From Reichenbachiella agariperforans (GTDB lineage: Bacteria; Bacteroidota; Bacteroidia; Cytophagales; Cyclobacteriaceae): a DNA stretch of 64,000 nucleotides. Location: assembly GCF_900142205.1 (NCBI RefSeq), contig NZ_FRAA01000001.1, forward strand, positions 1,022,803-1,086,802. The letters are read 5' to 3'. The notes beneath the pieces are model-generated. The model saw nothing but the letters and a program-made list of their open reading frames with translations, was not told the DNA's origin and did not search any database. Shown here one piece after another: positions 26,099 to 33,797 of the stretch. A program made the position numbers and the translations under genes. The first letter of the stretch is position 1, and every line of letters starts with the position of its first letter.

Positions 26099-27340
26099 AT
26101 GACTAGTCAGGTCAAAAAAATCATGCAAAAAAAGCTTGAAGAAAGAATCGTATTGTTTTCACTCTGGTTATTGATGTTTTCATCTAGTAGCCAGTTCTTC
26201 ATCATGTCACCCATCCTCTCACAGATCGGGGAACAACTCACTATTCCAGAACAATGGCTAGGAACACTGATCACGGCCTACGCCATATCACTTGCTATCA
26301 TGGCGTTAATGATCGGACCGATATCAGACCGCTACGGAAGACGGAAAATACTACTAGTTGGCTGTGGAAGTTCAGCCATAGTTCTCTTACTTCACCCATT
26401 GGCCTATAACTACTATAGCCTACTTACCCTCCGAATTCTAGCTGGACTCGCTGGAGGTGTTCTCGCAGGTAGTTGTGTCGCTTATGTAGGAGATTATTTC
26501 AGTATCGGACGTAGAGGTTGGGCCAATGGTATCGTAGCAACAGGTAGTGCTGCTGGACAAATCATAGGTATCCCAATGGGAACACTGCTCTCAGGCTGGA
26601 TAGGTTTTTACGCTCCCTTCCAGTTTTTTGGCGTAATGATCGCCATAGCCTTTGTAGTCATTCTAATCAAACTACCACAACCCATTCTACCCAATCAAAA
26701 CTGCAAAACAGGAGTATTTCAGGCCAGTCGAGACTACCTCAAACTACTCCGTGAACCTGGAGTTAAAAGCATTGCCATGGGCTACATTTTGTCCTTTTTC
26801 AGTATCTCAATTTTCATTGTCTACTTCCCTACTTGGCTAGAAAATTCTTTCCGAATCGATAACTATGAAATCGCCATACTGTTCCTGATCGGCGGTATAG
26901 CGACTGTTTTGGCAGGCCCAATTTCTGGCCGACTCTCGGACAAGCGTGGACGTGGGCAGATCATCGTTCTCACCAACCTCATATTGGCTATTGCACTACC
27001 AATATCCGTTTTCGTTCTCAATCAGCACTATGTATTTTACCCAGTTGTATTTTTCGTAATTATGGTATTTATCGTAGCGCGTCGTGTTCCCTTTCAGACT
27101 TTGGCTGGAGACATCGTCCAAGATCAACATCGAGGTAGGATGATGAGTCTAACGCTCTCTATTGGTCAGATAGGAATGGCTTTGGGTTCTGGGCTTGCTG
27201 GACTAGTATATACTCAGATAGGTTTTATTGGAAATGCTGTCTTTGCAGCCATAGCCTGCTTCACCATGGCTATCATTATACAGCGTTATTTCCCAGACTA
27301 TCAAACCAAAAGAAAAATAGCCAATAGCCGCTTATCCTAA
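26099..27340 (+). CDS. Major facilitator superfamily (MFS) transporter
   Basis: The 413-residue protein has twelve predicted membrane helices. The signature loop between helices 2 and 3 is GPISDRYGRRKILL, and the half-repeat copy GRLSDKRGRG lies in the second half. It resembles drug-type antiporters. The first helix begins after about 18 residues (VLFSLWLLMFSSSSQFFIMS). It starts 65 bases after the RND operon on the same strand, with a hairpin between, so it may be the operon's fifth gene at reduced level. Substrate unknown; multidrug export is an inference from context. Confidence 0.9.
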   Translation: MTSQVKKIMQKKLEERIVLFSLWLLMFSSSSQFFIMSPILSQIGEQLTIPEQWLGTLITAYAISLAIMALMIGPISDRYGRRKILLVGCGSSAIVLLLHPLAYNYYSLLTLRILAGLAGGVLAGSCVAYVGDYFSIGRRGWANGIVATGSAAGQIIGIPMGTLLSGWIGFYAPFQFFGVMIAIAFVVILIKLPQPILPNQNCKTGVFQASRDYLKLLREPGVKSIAMGYILSFFSISIFIVYFPTWLENSFRIDNYEIAILFLIGGIATVLAGPISGRLSDKRGRGQIIVLTNLILAIALPISVFVLNQHYVFYPVVFFVIMVFIVARRVPFQTLAGDIVQDQHRGRMMSLTLSIGQIGMALGSGLAGLVYTQIGFIGNAVFAAIACFTMAIIIQRYFPDYQTKRKIANSRLS

Positions 27341-27374
27341 AACACCGAAGACTTACAACTAATTCACTAAAGAT

Positions 27375-27926
27375 CTACAAGCTAGACTTGTAACTCTCCT
27401 CATACTCTTTCCATGGAGTCTCCTTGTACTCGTCTTCTCCATAGTAGTGGATGATCTTATCAAACACAGGTGCTTCTAAATAACCAGGCACAGGGGACAA
27501 CATCCTAAATTCCTCATCCATGAAGACAACAGTCGGGTAACTCATTTTTCCATTCAACAATGAATAGGCTAGCTCGTGGATACCATTTCGACCACTATCC
27601 ACCCATTTAAAAGTATGATCATTGAACTCAATATTCTCCTTTTGTTCTGCATTGAGCTTCACAGGATAATATTTATCATTGAGATATTTGGCAATTTCTG
27701 GATGATTAAATGTGGCCTTGTCCATTTTCTTACACCACCCACACCAATCCGTGTACACATCGATAAAGATTTTCTTAGGCTCTTTTTTATTCAGTGCGAC
27801 AGCCTCTTCAAAAGAATACCACTTTACCTCCTCCTCTTTTTGATCTGCTACTTTCATCACAAAAGCAGAACTCAACAAAGCCATCAATATCAACGAACCG
27901 AGTATAACCGTATATTTTTTCATCAT
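27375..27926 (-). CDS. Thioredoxin-fold protein, exported or membrane anchored
   Basis: The 183-residue protein has an N-terminal hydrophobic signal (YTVILGSLILMALLSSAFVM) and a thioredoxin_7-type domain with the redox motif DVYTDWCGWCKKMDKATFNH. The cis-proline loop is probably MSYPTVVFMDE. The motif CGWC is unlike that of thioredoxin (CGPC) and fits reductases of periplasmic disulfides. The partner is unknown. Two adjacent ATG codons make the start uncertain by one residue. It is convergent with the MFS gene. Confidence 0.85.
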   Translation of the reverse strand: MMKKYTVILGSLILMALLSSAFVMKVADQKEEEVKWYSFEEAVALNKKEPKKIFIDVYTDWCGWCKKMDKATFNHPEIAKYLNDKYYPVKLNAEQKENIEFNDHTFKWVDSGRNGIHELAYSLLNGKMSYPTVVFMDEEFRMLSPVPGYLEAPVFDKIIHYYGEDEYKETPWKEYEESYKSSL

Positions 27927-28066
27927 AGCATATTTATCACCCTCACAAAGGTATGAAATTCATCTCAATAGATAGCGTACATAATCAGGGAGCTAAAAGT
28001 TTCAAACAGGGCAGTTTTTTGTAAATCAACAAGGATATCTTAAATTGACAGATATAACCTTATATC

Positions 28067-28228
28067 ATGGAAAACTGCAATAAATGTGAAAAGCGAGCAG
28101 TGCTCAAATGCAGAGGCTGTGGGCGTATGTGGTGCAAAAATTGTCATGCCGAAGTAGGAAAACCTGGACTATTTGCGGGCAAGTGTGGCGTATGCGAAGG
28201 GATAGTCGTGAGACTAGAGCATGTCTAA
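28067..28228 (+). CDS. 53-residue cysteine-rich zinc-ribbon-like protein
   Basis: An ATG at 28067 opens a 53-codon frame ending at TAA 28226-28228. The product starts MENCNKCEKRAVLKCRGCGR and continues MWCKNCHAEVG, then GKCGVCEG. It has eight cysteines as four CxxC pairs, plus one His, the pattern of two small zinc-binding knuckles. It is basic and has no signal peptide. No named family is recognised; such proteins often bind nucleic acid or act as small redox or zinc proteins, which here is only a guess. Its stop codon touches the stop of the opposite-strand START-like gene with no base between. Confidence 0.68.
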   Translation: MENCNKCEKRAVLKCRGCGRMWCKNCHAEVGKPGLFAGKCGVCEGIVVRLEHV

Positions 28229-28612
28229 TCACCCGCCCACTAACTCCTTTAGATTAAAAATGAGACTCTCCCAGAGATCTTGTAGTTCCTGCTCGTCATC
28301 CATTTCTGAAAAGTCCGTCACGCGAATAAAAACCTCCTGCGTCAGCTCATTCATATCTATCTTGAACTCCACATAATTAGGTTCCTCGTCATCAGATATA
28401 AACTCAAAACAAACCTGACTATTGGTACGATGAGAGATCATTCGAGCTTTACTCTCTTCACCATCCCAGATAAAAGTAAACACCTTATCTTCGTCGATAT
28501 TGACATCATCGGCAAACCACTGTGCCAGACCACTAGCGGAAGACATATAAGGATACAGCATTTTTTTCGATGCTTTTATTTCATACTCTCCTATGTACTT
28601 GAATTTACTCAT
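28229..28612 (-). CDS. START-like (SRPBCC-fold) domain protein
   Basis: The 127-residue protein begins MSKFKYIGEYEIKASKKMLY followed by SASGLAQWFADDVNID, the usual start of the Bacteroidota START-like/AHSA1-type family. FTFIWDGEESKARM and the helix DLWESLIFNLKELVGG at the end fit the fold, a helix-grip cavity that could bind a small hydrophobic ligand. The function is unknown. It ends where the cysteine-rich small gene on the other strand ends. It is divergent from tRNA-Met. Confidence 0.85.
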   Translation of the reverse strand: MSKFKYIGEYEIKASKKMLYPYMSSASGLAQWFADDVNIDEDKVFTFIWDGEESKARMISHRTNSQVCFEFISDDEEPNYVEFKIDMNELTQEVFIRVTDFSEMDDEQELQDLWESLIFNLKELVGG

Positions 28613-28701
28613 AATCAGATCGATATAAAGACACTGTTAATTTTTCCCGTAAGCTAATCCATTTTTTTTCTAATCAGCCATGGTTAAATCAACAATAATA
28701 A

Positions 28702-28709
28702 TAACTTTG
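28702..28709 (+). promoter_or_regulatory. Candidate -7 element of tRNA-Met
   Basis: TAACTTTG matches TAnnTTTG exactly, 16 bases before the tRNA. A -33 TTTG is not seen at the usual distance. Confidence 0.4.
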
Positions 28710-28725
28710 CACCTCCAAAATCAAT

Positions 28726-28799
28726 GGCGAGGTAGCTCAGTTGGTTAGAGCGCAGGATTCATAACCCTGAGGTCACGGGTTCAACTCCCGTCTTCGCTA
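28726..28799 (+). tRNA. tRNA-Met (anticodon CAT), elongator type
   Basis: The acceptor stem GGCGAGG/CTTCGCT has two G/T wobbles, including the outermost pair. The anticodon loop is TTCATAA, so CAT. The T arm is ACGGG-TTCAACT-CCCGT, and the discriminator is A. There is no initiator hallmark (no GGG/CCC anticodon stem), so it is elongator Met rather than fMet; a lysidine-modified tRNA-Ile is possible but less likely. The innermost anticodon pair is an A/C mismatch. No CCA is encoded. A terminator follows nine bases later. Confidence 0.93.
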
Positions 28800-28807
28800 C
28801 AATTTTT

Positions 28808-28847
28808 AACCCTTGTATTCTTGTAATATAAGGGTTTTTGTTTTTTT
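28808..28847 (+). terminator. Terminator of tRNA-Met
   Basis: AACCCTTGTATT and AATATAAGGGTT form a 12-pair stem with one G/T wobble and a five-base loop, followed by TTTG and a run of seven T. Confidence 0.88.
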
Positions 28848-28941
28848 AGAAAGACTTTTTAAGCTTTTAATTAGCACGCCCAAATCATCAAATTCTACCG
28901 AATATTATCCGATAACACACGGTGATATTTCTCAAAAAAAA

Positions 28942-28949
28942 TAGATTTG
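28942..28949 (+). promoter_or_regulatory. Candidate -7 element of leuS
   Basis: TAGATTTG matches TAnnTTTG exactly, 34 bases before the leuS ATG. A matching -33 box is not obvious. No T-box or amino-acid riboswitch pattern is seen in the leader. Confidence 0.45.
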
Positions 28950-28983
28950 TAGGGCAAAGATCAAATCCAGAAATCCTCATATC

Positions 28984-31767
28984 ATGGCAGATTACAATCA
29001 CTCCGAGATAGAAAACAAATGGCAGAAGTATTGGCAAGACCAAAAATCATTTGAAGCCCACGTCGACACCTCCAAACCGAAGTTCTATGCACTCGATATG
29101 TTCCCTTACCCTTCTGGAGCTGGACTACACGTCGGTCACCCATTAGGCTATATCGCTTCGGACATCATCTCTAGATACAAGCGCAACAAAGGCTTCAACG
29201 TACTGCACCCCATGGGATTCGATGCCTTTGGATTGCCTGCGGAGCAGTATGCCATCCAAACCGGACAGCGCCCTGCCATCACTACCGAAGAAAACATCGC
29301 GCGCTACAAAGAGCAACTCAAGAACATTGGCTTTTCTTTCGATTGGAGCAAAGAAGTACGTACATGTGACGCAGATTACTACAAATGGACACAGTGGATA
29401 TTCATCCAGCTATTCAATGCATGGTACGACCAAAGCCAACAAAAAGCTCGGCCGATAGACGATCTCGTAGCGATCTTTGCGTCAGAAGGCAACGAGTCTG
29501 TCCAAGCAGCCTGCGACGAGGACACGGTGTCCTTCACTGCGGCAGAGTGGAAAGGCTACTCTGAAAAAGAACAACAAGAAACCCTACTCAAGTATCGCCT
29601 CACCTACCTATCCGAAACTTCTGTCAACTGGTGTGCAGAGCTCGGTACCGTACTGTCCAACGACGAGGTGAAAGACGGCTTCTCAGAACGCGGCGGACAC
29701 CCAGTCGTCAAGAAACTAATGAAGCAGTGGAGCATGCGCATCACTGCCTTCGCTGAGAGACTACTCGACGGCCTAGATCAACTCGACTGGTCTGAGCCAC
29801 TCAAAGAAATGCAGCGCAACTGGATTGGGAAATCACAGGGTGCTGAGATGACCATGGATATCGAAGGCCATGATGACAAGATCACGGTATTCACGACACG
29901 TATCGACACGGTCTATGGAGTCAGTTTTTTGGTACTCGCACCAGAACTGGATCTTATCAAGAAAATCACAACGGACGAACAAAGAGCAGAGGTAGAAGCC
30001 TATGTAGAAGTCGCCAAAAACATCTCCGAGCGTGACCGCATGACCAATGTCAAGAAAGTGTCGGGCGCATTCACGGGAGCGTATGCGATCAATCCATTCA
30101 GCGGAGAGAAAATCCCCGTATGGATCGCAGACTATGTACTGGCAGGCTATGGCACAGGTGCTGTAATGGCCGTACCAGGCGGTGACCAAAGAGATTATGA
30201 CTTTGCGAAGCATTTTGACCTCCCTATCCTACCTGTCTACGAAGGCATGGATGTGAGCAAAGAAGCTGACGCAACCAAAGAAGGCAAAATCATCAACGAA
30301 GGCATACTCAAGGGACTGACCTTTCAAGAAGCAACCGACAAAGCCACTGCCTTTCTCGAAGAAAAAGGCATCGGATCAGGCAAGATCAACTACCGCATCC
30401 GCAACGCCATCTTCGCAAGACAAAGATACTGGGGCGAGCCTGTACCCGTGTACTTCAAGGACGGCATCCCCTACCCTGTAGCCACAGAAGATCTACCGAT
30501 CGTACTGCCCGAAATCGACAAATACCTGCCTACTGAGGATGGTGATCCACCACTCGCTAGAGCAGAAAACTATACCTATACACCGAAAGGAGAAAACACA
30601 GCCTATCCGCTAGAACTCAGCACCATGCCGGGCTGGGCGGGATCAAGCTGGTACTGGTATCGCTACATGGATGCCAACAACAGTGATGCATTCGTAGACA
30701 ATGACGTACAAAAATACTGGAAGGATGTAGACCTCTACATCGGTGGTACCGAGCACGCTACGGGGCACTTGCTGTACTCTCGATTCTGGAACAAGTTCTT
30801 GTTTGACATGGGATTCGTACAGGAAGAAGAGCCCTTCAAAAAACTCGTCAACCAAGGCATGATCCAAGGGCGATCCAACTTCGTCTATCGCGTAAAAGGC
30901 ACGAACCAATTCGTCTCCCTCAACAAGCAAAGTGAGTACGATTGTACACCGATGCACGTGGATGTAAGCCTCGTAGACAATGACGTATTGGATACGGATG
31001 GCTTCAAAGCATGGAGACCTGATTTGGCGGATGCCGAATTCATACTCGAGGACGGCAAGTATGTCTGCGGCTATGAGGTAGAAAAGATGTCCAAGTCCAA
31101 GTACAACGTCGTGAATCCAGACGATATCATCGAGAAGTACGGTGCGGACACACTTCGTATGTACGAGATGTTCCTCGGGCCGCTGGAGCAGTTCAAACCA
31201 TGGAACACGCACGGGATCGATGGCGTATCGAAGTTCCTCCGCAAGGCATGGAGACTCTTCCATGACGAACAAAACGAATGGAACGTATCGGACGACAAAG
31301 CCACGCCTGAGGAACTCAAAATCCTACACAAGGCAATCAAAAAAATCGAGGAAGACATCAACAACCTCTCCCTCAACACGTCGGTGAGTACGCTCATGAT
31401 AGCCGTCAATGACTTGACCGCTCTCAAGTGCAACAAACGTGAAATCCTGGAGAGCTTGACCGTTATTCTGTCGCCTTTCGCTCCGCACATCAGTGAGGAA
31501 CTCTGGGAGAAACTCGGACATAGCGAAGGCATCAATCAAGTGGCATTCCCTGCTTTCGACGAAAGTCTACTGGTAGAGAATAGCCACGAATACCCAGTAT
31601 CCATCAATGGCAAGGTGAGAACGAAAATCAGCTACCCAGTAGATATGGACAAAGGTGAGATAGAGAAATCCGTCTTGGCCGATGAGACAGTAGTCAAATG
31701 GACTGAGGGCAAAGCACCCAAGAAGGTGATCATCGTCCCTAAGCGAATCATCAACATCGTGCTGTAG
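28984..31767 (+). CDS. leuS: Leucyl-tRNA synthetase
   Basis: The 927-residue class I synthetase charges tRNA-Leu. The HIGH-type motif is [16 protein letters not shown] near residue 40, and the KMSKS loop is [13 protein letters not shown] near residue 695. The zinc/CP1 editing region with [19 protein letters not shown] and the tRNA-binding C-terminal domain ending [13 protein letters not shown] are present. The length is that of bacterial LeuRS (860) plus extra inserts: around residue 160 there is a stretch, [16 protein letters not shown], that looks like a lineage-specific insertion. Coding is intact. tRNA-Met precedes it, and a two-way terminator follows 22 bases after the stop. Confidence 0.97.
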   Translation: MADYNHSEIENKWQKYWQDQKSFEAHVDTSKPKFYALDMFPYPSGAGLHVGHPLGYIASDIISRYKRNKGFNVLHPMGFDAFGLPAEQYAIQTGQRPAITTEENIARYKEQLKNIGFSFDWSKEVRTCDADYYKWTQWIFIQLFNAWYDQSQQKARPIDDLVAIFASEGNESVQAACDEDTVSFTAAEWKGYSEKEQQETLLKYRLTYLSETSVNWCAELGTVLSNDEVKDGFSERGGHPVVKKLMKQWSMRITAFAERLLDGLDQLDWSEPLKEMQRNWIGKSQGAEMTMDIEGHDDKITVFTTRIDTVYGVSFLVLAPELDLIKKITTDEQRAEVEAYVEVAKNISERDRMTNVKKVSGAFTGAYAINPFSGEKIPVWIADYVLAGYGTGAVMAVPGGDQRDYDFAKHFDLPILPVYEGMDVSKEADATKEGKIINEGILKGLTFQEATDKATAFLEEKGIGSGKINYRIRNAIFARQRYWGEPVPVYFKDGIPYPVATEDLPIVLPEIDKYLPTEDGDPPLARAENYTYTPKGENTAYPLELSTMPGWAGSSWYWYRYMDANNSDAFVDNDVQKYWKDVDLYIGGTEHATGHLLYSRFWNKFLFDMGFVQEEEPFKKLVNQGMIQGRSNFVYRVKGTNQFVSLNKQSEYDCTPMHVDVSLVDNDVLDTDGFKAWRPDLADAEFILEDGKYVCGYEVEKMSKSKYNVVNPDDIIEKYGADTLRMYEMFLGPLEQFKPWNTHGIDGVSKFLRKAWRLFHDEQNEWNVSDDKATPEELKILHKAIKKIEEDINNLSLNTSVSTLMIAVNDLTALKCNKREILESLTVILSPFAPHISEELWEKLGHSEGINQVAFPAFDESLLVENSHEYPVSINGKVRTKISYPVDMDKGEIEKSVLADETVVKWTEGKAPKKVIIVPKRIINIVL

Positions 31768-31789
31768 AGACACGGAAAAAACATAACCG

Positions 31790-31826
31790 AAAAGGGAGAG
31801 CCGCTCACAAGTGGCTCTCCCTTTTT
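31790..31826. terminator. Two-way terminator after leuS
   Basis: AAAAGGGAGAGCC and GGCTCTCCCTTTT form a perfect 13-pair stem with a 10-base loop. T-runs on both strands let it stop leuS transcription and that of the convergent small secreted-protein gene. Confidence 0.88.
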
Positions 31827-31890
31827 GCATCCAGTACCCCATCCCAAAATAGCACTACACAAACACTTCAGAATGGTATATTGATACACC

Positions 31891-32115
31891 TTAGCAGGGA
31901 ACGTCTACCCATACCGTATTAGAAGATGTTCTAATACCGAAAAAGTAAGTATTAGTCGTCACCGCCTGATGACACTTATGATCAGGGGTTTCAAATATTT
32001 GCCCGTTAACGGTCTCTTTCCCAAAGAATGGTTTTGCTGCCTCTGAGACAAATGGCATCCCTAGAATTAAAACGACTAATACAAGTGATGAAAATCTTCT
32101 TTTTAATGAATACAT
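31891..32115 (-). CDS. Small secreted protein, unknown
   Basis: The 74-residue product has a signal peptide (KRRFSSLVLVVLILGMPFVS, cleavage probably after SEA) and a 48-residue mature part with two cysteines, one in DHKCHQ and one at the C-terminal end (VDVPC), which could form a disulfide. I know no matching family. A two-way terminator lies at its 3' end. It is the first gene of a segment that looks accessory, between leuS and tRNA-Leu. Confidence 0.55.
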   Translation of the reverse strand: MYSLKRRFSSLVLVVLILGMPFVSEAAKPFFGKETVNGQIFETPDHKCHQAVTTNTYFFGIRTSSNTVWVDVPC

Positions 32116-32336
32116 ATTACGTTGGTTTTAGTTAATAATGAAACAAACTAAAACAATGACTTATAGCTAATTACACGCATTGAATATTCGTCCAATTTCA
32201 ACTACTATTTACCTATCATGAATGTATATCCGACTTGAATCTAAAAGCAACTTTCTAAAAAAGAACACTCGTCATTAACTCCAAACCTTAGGATAGTTTA
32301 GTTCCCTATGGCGTCAAGAGCAACTCCTAAAGTCCA
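32116..32336. other. Intergenic stretch before the 41-bp repeat array
   Basis: This AT-rich stretch should carry the promoter of the small secreted protein. On the minus strand TAGTTTG near the start codon is close to a -7 box but has only one spacer base. No gene, hairpin or other repeat is evident; with the adjacent array the gene-free region is about 500 bases. Confidence 0.4.
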
Positions 32337-32606
32337 GAAACCTTCCTGCAGGCTACAGGAACAAATCCGAAGACTCAGAAACCTTCCTGCAGGCTACAGG
32401 AGCAAATCCGAGGACTCGGAAACCTTCTCGCAGGCTGCAGGAACAAATCCGATGACTCGGAAACCTTCTCGCAGGCTGCAGGAACAAATCCGAAGACTCG
32501 GAAACCTTCTCGCAGGCTGCAGGAACAAATCCGAAGACTCGGAAACCTTCTCGCAAGCTACAGGAGCAAATCCGAGGACTCGGAAACCTTCTCGCAGGCT
32601 GCAGGA
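32337..32606. repeat. Tandem repeat, 41-bp unit, 6.6 copies
   Basis: Six full units start at 32337, 32378, 32419, 32460, 32501 and 32542, with a partial unit at 32583-32606. Units 4 and 5 are identical; others differ at a few sites. Each unit contains TCCGA-AGAC-TCGGA (a five-pair hairpin with a variable four-base loop) and a second pairing region around CCTG...CAGG. The period is not a multiple of three, so the open frame across it is a by-product, not a gene. The last unit runs into GAAGGTTTTT, which pairs with the AAACCTTC of that unit, giving a terminator-like end next to the uxuA stop. Confidence 0.93.
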
Positions 32607-32612
32607 AGGTTT

Positions 32613-33776
32613 TTAGTGTTGCTTGCGATACGCCAGGCCCAATTCTAGCCCTCGCAGTTCAGCCAGGCCTTTCATCCTACCGATGCAGGTATAGCCGGGA
32701 TAGGTATCTTTCCACAAATCATCCATCATCTGAAACCCGTGATCGGGTCGCATCGGCAAACTCACCTGCCGACGCTGCATGATGTCCAGCAGTCCGTCCA
32801 CCACCGCGACCATATCGGTATCGGCATAGAGATGCTCCCCTTCTTCGAAGTTACCCTCCGAATCTCTGGCAGTATTGCGCAAGTGTACGAAATGAATGTG
32901 TGCCGAAAAGCGGGTCAACATCCCCAAGACATCATTGTCTGCCCGTACACCAAGCGAACCCGTACAAAAGCATAGTCCGTTAGCAGGGGAAGGAGCGAAT
33001 GACAAGATATCCGCCAAATCCTGCTCTGTACTCACGATCCGAGGCAGCCCCAGCACCGAATACGGCGGGTCATCTGGATGGATGGCCATTTGGATACCGC
33101 AGGCTTCTGCCGTAGGGATCACGGCACGGAGGAAGTGCGCCAAGTTCTCCTTGAGCTGTTTCTCATCGATGTTTTCGTAGGATTGGAGAGCGGTGAGGAT
33201 ACCCTCGGGGGTAAAAGCCTCTTTGCTCCCCGGCAGCCCCAGCAGCATGTTATCAAACAGTCTTTTCTTTTGATCCTCGGACATACGTCCAAATTTCTCC
33301 TGCGCTTGTTCTTTGTCTGCTACCGAATACTCCTCCGCTGCACCCGGTCGCTGAAGCAACAGCCAATCTACGATGACAAAGTCCGTCCATTCGAACCGCA
33401 AGGTACGCGTACCGTCTGGGCGCACATGAAACGGATCGGTTCTGAGCCAATCCAGTATCGGCATGAAGTTGTACGTCACGACCTCTATCCCGCAGCGACT
33501 CAAATTCTCTAAACTCGTTTTGTAATGGCTGATATGTAGCGCACAGTCTTCTGAGCGCGTCTTGATCGCTTCACTCACGGGCAGGCTCTCTACTACAGTC
33601 CAGATCATCCCCTCGGCAGCCACTATAGCCTTTCGCTCCTCGATTGCTTCCACAGTCCACACCTCTCCCACGGGGATCTGGTGCAGCGCCGTGACCACTC
33701 CACTACAGCCTGCCTGTCTGATATCTCTGAGGCTGACCGGGTCTCCAGGACCAAACCACCTCATGGTTTGTTTCAT
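32613..33776 (-). CDS. uxuA: Mannonate dehydratase
   Basis: The 387-residue enzyme converts D-mannonate to 2-keto-3-deoxygluconate in glucuronate breakdown. It begins MKQTMRWFGPGDPVSLRDIR with GVVTALHQIPVGEVW, the typical N-terminus, and contains IHPDDPPYSVLGLPRIVST, FCTGSLGVRADNDV, and RPDHGFQMMDD near the C-terminus, which hold the metal ligands and active-site residues. I chose the ATG at 33776; one three codons upstream is also possible. The gene follows the alpha-glucuronidase gene by 21 bases, so the two form an operon, and the 41-bp repeat array begins just past its stop. Its sequence appears richer in G+C than leuS or rsmE. Confidence 0.95.
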   Translation of the reverse strand: MKQTMRWFGPGDPVSLRDIRQAGCSGVVTALHQIPVGEVWTVEAIEERKAIVAAEGMIWTVVESLPVSEAIKTRSEDCALHISHYKTSLENLSRCGIEVVTYNFMPILDWLRTDPFHVRPDGTRTLRFEWTDFVIVDWLLLQRPGAAEEYSVADKEQAQEKFGRMSEDQKKRLFDNMLLGLPGSKEAFTPEGILTALQSYENIDEKQLKENLAHFLRAVIPTAEACGIQMAIHPDDPPYSVLGLPRIVSTEQDLADILSFAPSPANGLCFCTGSLGVRADNDVLGMLTRFSAHIHFVHLRNTARDSEGNFEEGEHLYADTDMVAVVDGLLDIMQRRQVSLPMRPDHGFQMMDDLWKDTYPGYTCIGRMKGLAELRGLELGLAYRKQH

Positions 33777-33797
33777 CAAATACATGTTTCTTCTCGG

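Noticed and set aside
28850-28983. T-box or leucine-responsive leader of leuS
   Set aside because: No T-box sequence, specifier stem or terminator/antiterminator pair is visible before leuS.
32337-32606. CRISPR array
   Set aside because: The units are directly adjacent with no unique spacers, and no cas genes are present; it is a simple tandem repeat.
32308-32616. Open frame of 102 codons across the 41-bp repeat array
   Set aside because: The repeat unit is not a multiple of three, so the frame rotates through the same bases and gives an artificial 41-residue periodic peptide; no start signal or homology supports it.
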